Shown piece after piece: positions 1-8,099 of a stretch of DNA of 19,899 bases. Position 1 is the stretch's first letter. The number at the start of each line of letters is the position of its first letter. A program made the translations under genes and the position numbers. Origin of the DNA: Streptococcus pseudopneumoniae ATCC BAA-960 = CCUG 49455 (GTDB lineage: Bacteria > Bacillota > Bacilli > Lactobacillales > Streptococcaceae); NCBI RefSeq assembly GCF_002087075.1, contig NZ_MWSM01000063.1, positions 24,512 through 44,410 of the forward strand. The letters are read 5' to 3'. Under the pieces are notes generated by a model that saw only the letters and a list, made by a program, of their open reading frames with translations, had not been told where the DNA came from and made no database searches.

Positions 1-1
1 C

Positions 2-3000
2 CCACAAGGTACTGAGTCTAATCATCCATCTAAAGCAACTGCTGAGACCAAAGATTCTGAACCAGCAACCCCAGCCATGGAATCAGGACGCGAAGAAGAT
101 CAATCTCCAGAGGTCAACCCAAGTCAAGGAAACGAACCAGCTCCAGCTGTTCAGCCTGAACCCTCAGCTCCCCAAGAGCAACCAACTGTCCCAAGTCCAG
201 TAATGAAAGAAAAAGTACTGGACTATAAAACAATCTATACAGCATCGCCAGCTTTAAATTACAAAGAGCAACGAGTAGAAGTAGCAGGCGAAAATGGTAA
301 GGAAGTGACAACTACTTCTTACAGTTTTGATGAAAGTACTAGGAAAATAGTAGAAAACACTTCAACAAAGATAGAAAAACATCCAGTAGATAGAGTTGTT
401 AAGGTTGGAAATGTAGAAGAAACAACCTCAACAACCAAAAGAGGTGAACAGTTTGTTGCGGATGAGTCACTTGATAAAGGTGTCAAAGAAGTCAGAAATC
501 AAGGTCAGGACGAAGAAACGACAACAATAAAAGTTTACAAAGTAAATGAACAAACAGGAGACTTGACTGAGCCAGATGTAACGACAAAAGTCGCTAAGCC
601 AATGCAAGCGAAAATAACGGCAGTAGGAACTAAGTCTAAGGTTGAAATAAAGGATACTCCGTTTGAAACACGATATGTAGCAGATGAGACGCTAAGTTAT
701 AAGGAAAAAGTAGAAACACCAGGTGAAAAAGGGCGTACAGTATCAACTACAACATACACAGTAAATCAAGAAACAGGAGCTATCTCAGAAGAAACTACAA
801 CAGAAAACACTCCAGCTAAAGACAAAATAGTAAAAGTTGGAAATGTAGAAAAGATCGTGTCACCTATAGAAATCACCGAGTTGAGAAAAGATAACCCTGA
901 ACTTCCAAAAGGAAAAGAAGAGGTTGAAGATGCAGGTGAGCAAGGGGAAACAACCGTCACTAAAACTTATGAAGTTAATCCGGAGACAGGAGAGTTAACA
1001 AATCCAATTGAGAAAACTGAAATAACTAAAGCTATGCGACAAAAAGTAATCTTGGTTGGTACTAAAGAAGACACTCAAATTCCTCAGACCAAAGTAGAGA
1101 CCAAAGCTGTTCCTTATGAAACCATTTATGAAAAGAATGAAGCGCTAGACCACGGCGTTACAAGAGTAAAAATTTCGGGTGTTGAGGGACAAGAACAAGT
1201 TACTACTACCTATACCAAAGATCAAGCAAGTGGCAATATTTCTGAGAGTAAAACTGTCAAAATAGTAGCCAACAAAGTTGATCAAGTTGTAGAAGTTGGA
1301 ACTAAACCGAGTGTTGAAACCACTGTCCTATCTCATAAAATGATCTACCAGGTGAATCCTGCTTTGGAGTTCAGAAAAGAGGAAGTAGCGGTTGCAGGGC
1401 GTGATGGTTCGGTGGAAACTAGGACGACTTATCAACTAGACCAGGCAACAGGTCAGGTGACGGTATCTGACACCACTAGACAAGTAAATCCAGCAGTCGA
1501 TAAAGTGATTCAAGTTGGTAATGTGGAAAAAGTAATACAACCGATTGCTGTTACTGAGGAACGAAGAGAGGATTCTTCTCTTGCTAAAAAGATGGAAAAG
1601 GTAGCCTCTGAAGGAGAAGTTGGTGAGAATACACTGACCAGAACCTACGCTATCAATGAACAAACTGGTGAATTGGTTAATCCTCGAGAAGTGAGTCAAA
1701 TAACAAAACCAATGAAACCGAGAGTTGTTTTAGTTGGTAGTCAGGAGGATAAACCACACATCCTTCCAACAAATAGTGAGAGAGAAGATGCTGTGGATGT
1801 GTCTGCTCTGACCACAAGCGCGAGGTCAGTAGACTTCTTACATGACAGTAAACTAAAAGCACAGTTAGAGCCTACCTATGATCCTCGAGATATTACCCTG
1901 CGTAAAATCTTTCTCAGAAAAACACAACCAAATATTACTGACCAAGAGGTCAAAGATATGTTGCGCATAGAGTATCTTCAAAAACTGTCAATCCAAGAAA
2001 GCTTTGATCAGACGAAGAGGCAAGCTGAGTCAAGTTTCAAAAAGATTGCCTCGCATACATTAGGAATTATAGGAGATACCCCTAAAAATCGCAGCAAGGT
2101 CAAACAAGAGCTGGAGCAATACAAAGAGCAGATTTTGTTGGGACTGTCTTATATCAATCGTTTTTATAATATTCAATTTGGGGACACGAATATTCGTGAT
2201 ATTCTGGCCTTTAATCCAAGTTCATTTGGCAATAAGACAATGACAGCCTTGGCTAGTTTGAAAAAATTAGGATCCATGTCTTATGAAGAGATGAAATTGA
2301 CCAATAGTCCTCAAACATTTACAAAATATTTATCGACTATCACCGGTAAGGCTAGCTTGAAGGAATTTTTAGACAGCAATCGCCAACTCTTTATGTCAGA
2401 TGATGCGGATACCTGGCTTAAAAAATCTAGCCAAGCTATGATTGTTGAAAAACCATCTAAGGAAAATCCTTCAGCGCATGTCGGGCTGTATAGCAAGTTG
2501 ACAGCTGGGGAAAAGGATCCTCGTAAACAAGAGGCTAATATGGCTGCTATTTTGGGACTTTTGAATGTGAAAGAACCAAATGTTTATGTGATTAGTAATA
2601 TGGCGACGATTACTTACGGTAATATTGGTTCCTATATAGATACTTCTCTCGCCCAGTCTAATCCAACTAAGTACCAGGCTGAGCTTGCTAGAGTCAAGTC
2701 TTTAATTGAAAAGGCGGCTGTACAACAAGCCAACTATGTTGATACTCTTTATCGTATAACAAAACCAGAAAATCGTGATAAGTTGCTGACAAATCGCTTG
2801 ATTATTGATACGATGAAGAAATATACAAGTAATCCGAATGCCCAGATTGATAGCACTTGGTCACCAGCTACTGGTAGTGGAGCTGATAAGGGGGTCGACC
2901 AGTTTATGACTCCTATGAATTACTATTCTCCAGTAAGTAAGGTGGGAGCTGAGGCTAATGGATTAGGTGTCCGTTACTTTATAGATAGAGTTCTGGATGA

Positions 3001-4072
3001 TAGAGGTTCAGCGACTTATTCTCATGAAATGACGCACTTACTAGATAGAACGGTCTTGTTTAATAATCACGGTCGTCGAGATGGTACAGCCGCAGAGTTT
3101 TATGCGCGTGGTATTTTTGAAAACTCCTATAATCCAGAAAAGGATACTTATTTCAATCTCAACTTTGTATATGATGAGAGTGATAAGGATGGATTTTACA
3201 ATAAGACACCTGATCGATTTAAAACGGCAGAAGATTTGCAATCTTACATGAAGGGAAGTTTTGATGTCCTTTATACTCTAGATTATCTAGAAGCTGAGGC
3301 AACGAAAAATCTAACTGATGAAGAAAAAACTAAATATTTCAAGAAAATAGTTCCTATTAGTTCACCATTTAGAAGATGGATAGATTACCGTAATACAGCA
3401 GTTAAACCGACTCATAAGAGTGAGGAGATTCAAGCTCTGACCTTAGAAGATGCCAAAAACTTGACAGATATTGATAGTTTAATTGACAATCATATCCTGG
3501 TCAATCGTTATATCATTGCTGGCTTTAAGGATAAAGGTAAAATTGCACCAAATGGTTACTATACCGTTGATATGTTTGATACCATTTATGGTGTTAGTCA
3601 AAATGACTCTGGTATGAGTGGGGACATCACCTTTAGAAAACAAGCCTTTGAATTGATGGCTGCTTTGGGCTACTATGAAGGATTTGTTCCTTATGTATCA
3701 AATCAGTTTAAAGAAGAAGCTGAAGCAGAGGGAGTACCGTTATCAGATAAATATATTTTTGATAAAATTCTAGGAAAAACATATGCTGAGTTCAAAAAAG
3801 AGCAAATAAATGAGCGTGTTGAGAAATTAGGTAAGTTAACACCAATTACTATAAATTACAACGGAAAAGAAGAAGTGATTGATAGTAAAGAAAAATTACA
3901 AGAGCTTATGAATAAAGCTGTTAAAGAGGAACTTGCTCAAATAAAAGCAGGAAACACAACAGCTCAGAAATTTATGTTTATCGAAACACCCGTTCAAAAA
4001 CTGAAAAAAGCGATTTATAAAGCTTATCTCAAAGATTCAGATGACTTTAGACAGTCGATTTATAATAGCTAA
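2..4072 (+). CDS. M26-family zinc metalloprotease (ZmpB/IgA1-protease-like), 5' end outside window
   Basis: This is the 3' part of a large secreted endopeptidase of family M26, whose members cleave host proteins such as IgA1 and mucins at the cell surface. The frame is open from base 2, so the ATG at 77 is probably internal; 1356 codons are visible. A Pro/Glu/Gln-rich linker (to about nt 220) leads into seven G5 repeats (about nt 224-1750), then a long globular region. The zinc site is HEMTH at nt 3023-3037, with the third ligand Glu (in AAEF) at nt 3095-3097, 19 residues later; HExxH plus a distal Glu is the M26 pattern. The C-terminus resembles pneumococcal Zmp proteins. The signal peptide and the N-terminal LPXTG and membrane segments typical of Zmps would lie upstream and are not seen. 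No frameshift or stop interrupts the visible part. The family call is firm, but which paralogue (ZmpA, B, C or D) it is, and its substrate, cannot be settled here. Confidence 0.93.
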   Translation, partial: PQGTESNHPSKATAETKDSEPATPAMESGREEDQSPEVNPSQGNEPAPAVQPEPSAPQEQPTVPSPVMKEKVLDYKTIYTASPALNYKEQRVEVAGENGKEVTTTSYSFDESTRKIVENTSTKIEKHPVDRVVKVGNVEETTSTTKRGEQFVADESLDKGVKEVRNQGQDEETTTIKVYKVNEQTGDLTEPDVTTKVAKPMQAKITAVGTKSKVEIKDTPFETRYVADETLSYKEKVETPGEKGRTVSTTTYTVNQETGAISEETTTENTPAKDKIVKVGNVEKIVSPIEITELRKDNPELPKGKEEVEDAGEQGETTVTKTYEVNPETGELTNPIEKTEITKAMRQKVILVGTKEDTQIPQTKVETKAVPYETIYEKNEALDHGVTRVKISGVEGQEQVTTTYTKDQASGNISESKTVKIVANKVDQVVEVGTKPSVETTVLSHKMIYQVNPALEFRKEEVAVAGRDGSVETRTTYQLDQATGQVTVSDTTRQVNPAVDKVIQVGNVEKVIQPIAVTEERREDSSLAKKMEKVASEGEVGENTLTRTYAINEQTGELVNPREVSQITKPMKPRVVLVGSQEDKPHILPTNSEREDAVDVSALTTSARSVDFLHDSKLKAQLEPTYDPRDITLRKIFLRKTQPNITDQEVKDMLRIEYLQKLSIQESFDQTKRQAESSFKKIASHTLGIIGDTPKNRSKVKQELEQYKEQILLGLSYINRFYNIQFGDTNIRDILAFNPSSFGNKTMTALASLKKLGSMSYEEMKLTNSPQTFTKYLSTITGKASLKEFLDSNRQLFMSDDADTWLKKSSQAMIVEKPSKENPSAHVGLYSKLTAGEKDPRKQEANMAAILGLLNVKEPNVYVISNMATITYGNIGSYIDTSLAQSNPTKYQAELARVKSLIEKAAVQQANYVDTLYRITKPENRDKLLTNRLIIDTMKKYTSNPNAQIDSTWSPATGSGADKGVDQFMTPMNYYSPVSKVGAEANGLGVRYFIDRVLDDRGSATYSHEMTHLLDRTVLFNNHGRRDGTAAEFYARGIFENSYNPEKDTYFNLNFVYDESDKDGFYNKTPDRFKTAEDLQSYMKGSFDVLYTLDYLEAEATKNLTDEEKTKYFKKIVPISSPFRRWIDYRNTAVKPTHKSEEIQALTLEDAKNLTDIDSLIDNHILVNRYIIAGFKDKGKIAPNGYYTVDMFDTIYGVSQNDSGMSGDITFRKQAFELMAALGYYEGFVPYVSNQFKEEAEAEGVPLSDKYIFDKILGKTYAEFKKEQINERVEKLGKLTPITINYNGKEEVIDSKEKLQELMNKAVKEELAQIKAGNTTAQKFMFIETPVQKLKKAIYKAYLKDSDDFRQSIYNS
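224..1750 (+). repeat. Seven G5-domain repeats in the M26 protease
   Basis: There are seven repeats of about 65-75 residues with the G5 pattern: a start like YKTIY or YETIY, a central G-x-x-G followed by a Thr-rich strand, and an end in VVKVG or VILVG. Two subtypes can be told apart by their ends. Type A ends VDKVVKVG-like and type B ends KPM-x-x-K-x-x-x-VG-like; the order is A B A B A A B. G5 domains are extended beta structures common in streptococcal Zmps and adhesins, where they act as stalks or bind carbohydrate. The subtype order is my reading and suggests duplication of A-B pairs. Confidence 0.85.
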
Positions 4073-4082
4073 GACAAAAGGA

Positions 4083-4120
4083 ACATCTCTCTGGAATGAA
4101 CATTCAGAGAGGTGTTTTTT
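4083..4120 (+). terminator. Rho-independent terminator of the M26 protease gene
   Basis: A 10-bp stem with one G-T wobble (ACATCTCTCT with AGAGAGGTGT) closes an inner GAATG/CATTC pairing and is followed by six T. It begins 10 bases after the protease stop codon, so it ends that transcript before the glycosidase promoter. Confidence 0.9.
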
Positions 4121-4245
4121 GCGCTCTTGTAAGGTTTGACCTTGTTTCTTGAAAATGACAGTTTATATGAACATGGAGTGATTTTCAGACTTTTCCACAA
4201 ATTATAGAATCTTTTCTGAGGATTTAGGGAGTGATGGAGGAAGTC

Positions 4246-4274
4246 TTGAAAGCGCTTTTGTTTTGTGCTATAGT
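4246..4274 (+). promoter_or_regulatory. Promoter of the glycosidase operon with a cre (CcpA) site over the -35
   Basis: The -35 is TTGAAA (4246-4251), followed by a 17-bp spacer and the -10 TATAGT (4269-4274) with an extended TG at 4266-4267; each hexamer matches the consensus at five of six bases. Bases 4246-4260 (TTGAAAGCGCTTTTG) match the catabolite responsive element WTGNAARCGYTTNCW except at the C before the last base and the final W. CcpA bound there would cover the -35, so repression by preferred sugars is expected. This is inference from sequence. Confidence 0.82.
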
Positions 4275-4290
4275 CAAGTCAATAGACTTG
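4275..4290 (+). promoter_or_regulatory. Perfect 16-bp dyad just after the -10 (possible operator)
   Basis: CAAGTC-AATA-GACTTG is a perfect 6-bp inverted repeat directly after the -10, so it covers the expected transcription start. It could be an operator for a local regulator or a short hairpin at the 5' end of the mRNA. There is no T tract, so it is not a terminator. No regulator gene lies in the window. Confidence 0.55.
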
Positions 4291-4309
4291 TTTAACGAGG
4301 AATGCTTGT

Positions 4310-7300
4310 ATGAGAAGAGAAGAAGTTTTACGAAATCACTGGTTTTTTAGTCAAGAGGTGGGGAAAGAAGAGGCCTTGGCGCCGGATTTTCAGAGGGAAA
4401 ATTGGCAGGCCATTCAAGTACCACATGACTGGAGTATTTACAATGATTTTGATCAGTATTCGCCAGCGCAAAATGAGGGTGGTCAGTTAAACGGGGGTCA
4501 AGCTTGGTACCGGACACAGTTTTACTTGGAAGAAGATGCCAGTCTTGTTTCGGTGCGTTTGCTCTTTGACGGGGTTTACATGAATGCCCAAGTCTATATT
4601 AACGGACAAGTGTTGGGCTATTATCCCAATGGCTACACACCCTTTTCTTATGATATCACCCCTTATCTAAGAAATGATGGGACGGCCAACCAGCTTGCGG
4701 TTTTTGTGGAAAATAAGCAACCTAGCAGTCGTTGGTACTCTGGTAGCGGTATTTATCGAGAAGTAAAATTATTGATGACAGATTCGGTGCATCTGGATTT
4801 GTATGGGATTACGATAGCAAGTCCTAAGCTAAAGGAACAAAGAGCTGGGTGGGTGGAAACCCAGCTTGAAAGCAAGGTTTCAAATAATGGGCCTCAGTCC
4901 GTGTCGGTATATTTGGAGCAGAGTATCTGGTATGATGGACAACAGGTTTCAGACTGGCAGGCGACAGACTCTCTAGTGATTGAGTCTGGAGGCAAACATC
5001 ATTTCCAACAAGCCATATCAATTTTTCAACCCTTGCTTTGGGATATTGATCATCCTCACCTTTACCAATTGAAGACTCGCCTCTACAAAAATGGCATTTT
5101 GGTTGATGAAGAAGAGGAGACTTTTGGTTACCGCTATATGGATTGGCAAGCGGATAAGGGTTTCTTTCTAAATGGTCGCTGGTTGAAGATTCATGGGGTT
5201 TGTTTGCACCATGACTACGGAGCATTGGGAGCTGTGGAAAACAAGTCAGCTGCTGAGAGACGCTTGCGCCAGATGAAGGAAATGGGGGTCAATGCTATCC
5301 GAATTACCCATAATCCAGCTAGTAGTATTTTGCTGGATCTGTCTGCCAAAATGGGCTTACTTATCCAAGAAGAAGCCTTTGATACCTGGTATGGAGGCAA
5401 GAAAGAATATGACTATGGTCGCTTTTTTGAGGAAGAAGCGACTCATCCAGAAGCGAAAGCAGGCGATTTCTGGTCAGATTACGATTTGCGCACCATGATT
5501 GAGCGTGGCAAGAACAATCCAGCGATTTTTATGTGGTCCTTGGGAAATGAAGTCAGCGAAGCAAATGGAGATGCTCATTCATTGAAGACTATCAAACGCT
5601 TGCTGGGAAGGGTTAAGGAAGTGGATGATAGCCGTTTTGTGACCATGGGAATGGACGAGTTTCGCTTTGGAGATGGGTCTGGAGGCCATGAAAAGATAGC
5701 CGATTTGCTGGATGTGGTAGGCTTGAATTACTCGGAAGACAATATTGATGGGATTCGCAAAAGACATCCTAAGTGGCGACTTTATGGATCTGAAACCTCA
5801 TCGGCTACAAGGACGCGTGACAGCTATTTTCGCCCAGATAAGGAATGGGTTGGGGATAATCGCCGCGTGCGGAATTTTGAACAGTCAGACTATGGCAATG
5901 ATCGAGTTCCTTGGGGGAAGACAGCGACGGCTTCTTGGATAGCAGATAGAAATCGGCTAGACTATGCGGGTCAGTTTATCTGGACAGGAGTGGATTATAT
6001 TGGTGAGCCCACTCCTTGGCACAATCAAAATGACATGCCTGTAAAGAGTTCCTATTTTGGGCTTGTGGATACGGCAGGGATTCCTAAAAATGACTATTAT
6101 TTCTATCAAAGTCAGTGGTTGGACCTAGATCAGTATCCCATGGTTCATATCCTACCCCATTGGAATTGGGAAATCCACAAGAGTTATCAACAAGTTGTGG
6201 ATAAGTATGGGGATATCCCTGTTCGAGTGTATTCAAATGCCCGTTCTGTAGAGCTATTTCTCAATGGAAAATCCCAAGGTAGGAAGACCTTTCAGGAAAA
6301 ATGGACTTCAGACGGTCGAAGATACCAGGAGGGACAAGGTTCTGACCAGCTCTATCTAGAATGGCGATTGGCTTATCAACCGGGAGAATTGCGTGCTGTG
6401 GCCTATGACCGTCAAGGTCAGCTTGTGGCAGAAGATAGGGTGGTGACTGCAGGTAAGCCAGCCAAAATCGGGCTACATGCTGAGAAGACAAAACTGGAGC
6501 CAGATGGGCAAGACCTCCTCTATCTCTATTTTGATGTATTGGACAAGGATGGAAATTGGGTGCCGACTGCTTCCAATCAGCTTCATTTTGAAATTGAAGG
6601 CCCTGCTCTTATTGTAGGTGTGGATAATGGTAGGCAGGCCAGTCGTGAACGTTACCAAGCCCAGAAAAATGGTCGGTTTAAGCGGAAAGCCTTTCATGGC
6701 AGAGGTGTCCTCTTAGTTCAGAGCTTGGAGCGGGTAGGTCAAGTGAGAGTAAAGGCCAGTGCCAGAGGGCTAGAGCCGGCAAGTTTCGATCTCTTAGTGG
6801 GAGAGGATTTGGCTTGCCAGTCAGTGAAAAATCAGCGCTTATTTGAGATTCGAGTGGACAAGCAGGCAGGATTACAAGAAGGGGATTCCCCAGCTATTGG
6901 ACTTTATCCACAAACTGTGGATAACCTTGTGAACAAGGTGGGGAATAGTGAAGTGATTTGGGAGACGAGTGGTAGTGCCCACGCCATTATCAAGCAGGGA
7001 GTGCTTCATTGCTTGTCTGCAGGCGACTTGGTTATCAGTGCTATTTATCAAGGAAAGACCTATCAAACTCATTTGCAGGTGGCAGAAAATACCTCACTAG
7101 GGCAGGCAGTTTTTGTACGACCACTTCGCTTGTATACAGCTAAGGGGACTTATCCACATCTTCCATCTTCAGTTTTGGTGGACTATGAGTCTGGCGGTGC
7201 AAAACGAGTCAAGGTTGTTTGGGAGGCAATCTCCGAAGAAGATATGGCAAGCTTTCATGAGTTTATGGTATCTGGTCAGCTGGAAGGGCTGGATTTAAAG

Positions 7301-8098
7301 GCTTCTGCTCAGATTTGTGTCCAAGGGATTTGCGCTATTGAGACTGAAAGGATTTGGACGCTTGTCAAGGAAGCCCCACACCTACCAGACCGAGTTAAGC
7401 TAGTCTTATCAGATGGCAGACGAGATACGGCCAAGGTGACTTGGGATGAACTCGATCCTCAAGTCTATGCTCAGGTAGGAGAATGTATTCTTACAGGACA
7501 AGTAGCGGGCTGTGAGTTGCCAGCAACAGTCACCATTCATGTGACAGATGCCAGTGTAGATGGGGAAGTCATTTCCAATCAGTGGACAGGATCCAACCTG
7601 CCTCTGGTATTTGCTTCCCACTCAGAGCCTAATCACCCAGTCTCTTACCTCAATGACAAGGTCATTTCTCGGAAGAAATCGACAGCCAATACTTGGATTG
7701 CCAAGTCAGAGCAAGCCAATGTCGGCATTCTTTTTGGAGATGCAGGGATTTTAAAACCGCGATTTGTGGATAATGTGACCTTGTATTATGTCGAAAATCA
7801 AGACTACGTGGCGGTGGATCCTACCCATATCGATTATTATGTAGGGAATGAGCCTAGCTTGCCTCGGACTCCAAATCATTTGGACAAGGATTCTCTGCTC
7901 AAACAAGAGGAGAATTGGCGCCCTGTATCAGCTATCCGAAAAGTGTCAAGTGACAAGGATGAGGAGCTTCGTTTTGAATTTGACAAGGTGGAAACCTATG
8001 CCCTTCGTCTTCGATTTGAAAACTTGGCAAGCCCCCTAGCCTTAACAGAATTGCAAGTGTATGCCAAAAAAGTAAAGAAAAATGTAGATAGGAAGTAG
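4310..8098 (+). CDS. GH2 beta-galactosidase, BgaA-like but without signal peptide or wall anchor
   Basis: This GH2 enzyme is predicted to remove terminal beta-linked galactose. Domains in order: GH2 sugar-binding jelly roll (about 10-170), GH2 Ig-like (175-280), TIM barrel (285-600), DUF4982-like (610-710), GH2 domain-5-like (715-825), two Big_4-like Ig repeats (about 935-1080) and a discoidin-like end (about 1085-1255). The acid/base is E414 in WSLGNEVSE and the nucleophile E495 in LYGSETSS. Their 81-residue spacing equals that of E564 and E645 in pneumococcal BgaA. BgaA is about 2230 residues, with a signal peptide and LPXTG; this 1262-residue protein starts straight into the jelly roll and ends without an anchor, so it is probably cytosolic. 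The start is supported by GAGGAA seven bases upstream and by the promoter 36 bases upstream, which leaves no room for an exported N-terminus. The fucosidase gene follows at once. The family is certain; galactose specificity is likely. Confidence 0.92.
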   Translation: MRREEVLRNHWFFSQEVGKEEALAPDFQRENWQAIQVPHDWSIYNDFDQYSPAQNEGGQLNGGQAWYRTQFYLEEDASLVSVRLLFDGVYMNAQVYINGQVLGYYPNGYTPFSYDITPYLRNDGTANQLAVFVENKQPSSRWYSGSGIYREVKLLMTDSVHLDLYGITIASPKLKEQRAGWVETQLESKVSNNGPQSVSVYLEQSIWYDGQQVSDWQATDSLVIESGGKHHFQQAISIFQPLLWDIDHPHLYQLKTRLYKNGILVDEEEETFGYRYMDWQADKGFFLNGRWLKIHGVCLHHDYGALGAVENKSAAERRLRQMKEMGVNAIRITHNPASSILLDLSAKMGLLIQEEAFDTWYGGKKEYDYGRFFEEEATHPEAKAGDFWSDYDLRTMIERGKNNPAIFMWSLGNEVSEANGDAHSLKTIKRLLGRVKEVDDSRFVTMGMDEFRFGDGSGGHEKIADLLDVVGLNYSEDNIDGIRKRHPKWRLYGSETSSATRTRDSYFRPDKEWVGDNRRVRNFEQSDYGNDRVPWGKTATASWIADRNRLDYAGQFIWTGVDYIGEPTPWHNQNDMPVKSSYFGLVDTAGIPKNDYYFYQSQWLDLDQYPMVHILPHWNWEIHKSYQQVVDKYGDIPVRVYSNARSVELFLNGKSQGRKTFQEKWTSDGRRYQEGQGSDQLYLEWRLAYQPGELRAVAYDRQGQLVAEDRVVTAGKPAKIGLHAEKTKLEPDGQDLLYLYFDVLDKDGNWVPTASNQLHFEIEGPALIVGVDNGRQASRERYQAQKNGRFKRKAFHGRGVLLVQSLERVGQVRVKASARGLEPASFDLLVGEDLACQSVKNQRLFEIRVDKQAGLQEGDSPAIGLYPQTVDNLVNKVGNSEVIWETSGSAHAIIKQGVLHCLSAGDLVISAIYQGKTYQTHLQVAENTSLGQAVFVRPLRLYTAKGTYPHLPSSVLVDYESGGAKRVKVVWEAISEEDMASFHEFMVSGQLEGLDLKASAQICVQGICAIETERIWTLVKEAPHLPDRVKLVLSDGRRDTAKVTWDELDPQVYAQVGECILTGQVAGCELPATVTIHVTDASVDGEVISNQWTGSNLPLVFASHSEPNHPVSYLNDKVISRKKSTANTWIAKSEQANVGILFGDAGILKPRFVDNVTLYYVENQDYVAVDPTHIDYYVGNEPSLPRTPNHLDKDSLLKQEENWRPVSAIRKVSSDKDEELRFEFDKVETYALRLRFENLASPLALTELQVYAKKVKKNVDRK

Positions 8099-8099
8099 T

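Noticed and set aside
4824..5225. A 133-codon - strand frame inside the GH2 gene
   Set aside because: It overlaps a clearly conserved GH2 coding frame and shows no family features.
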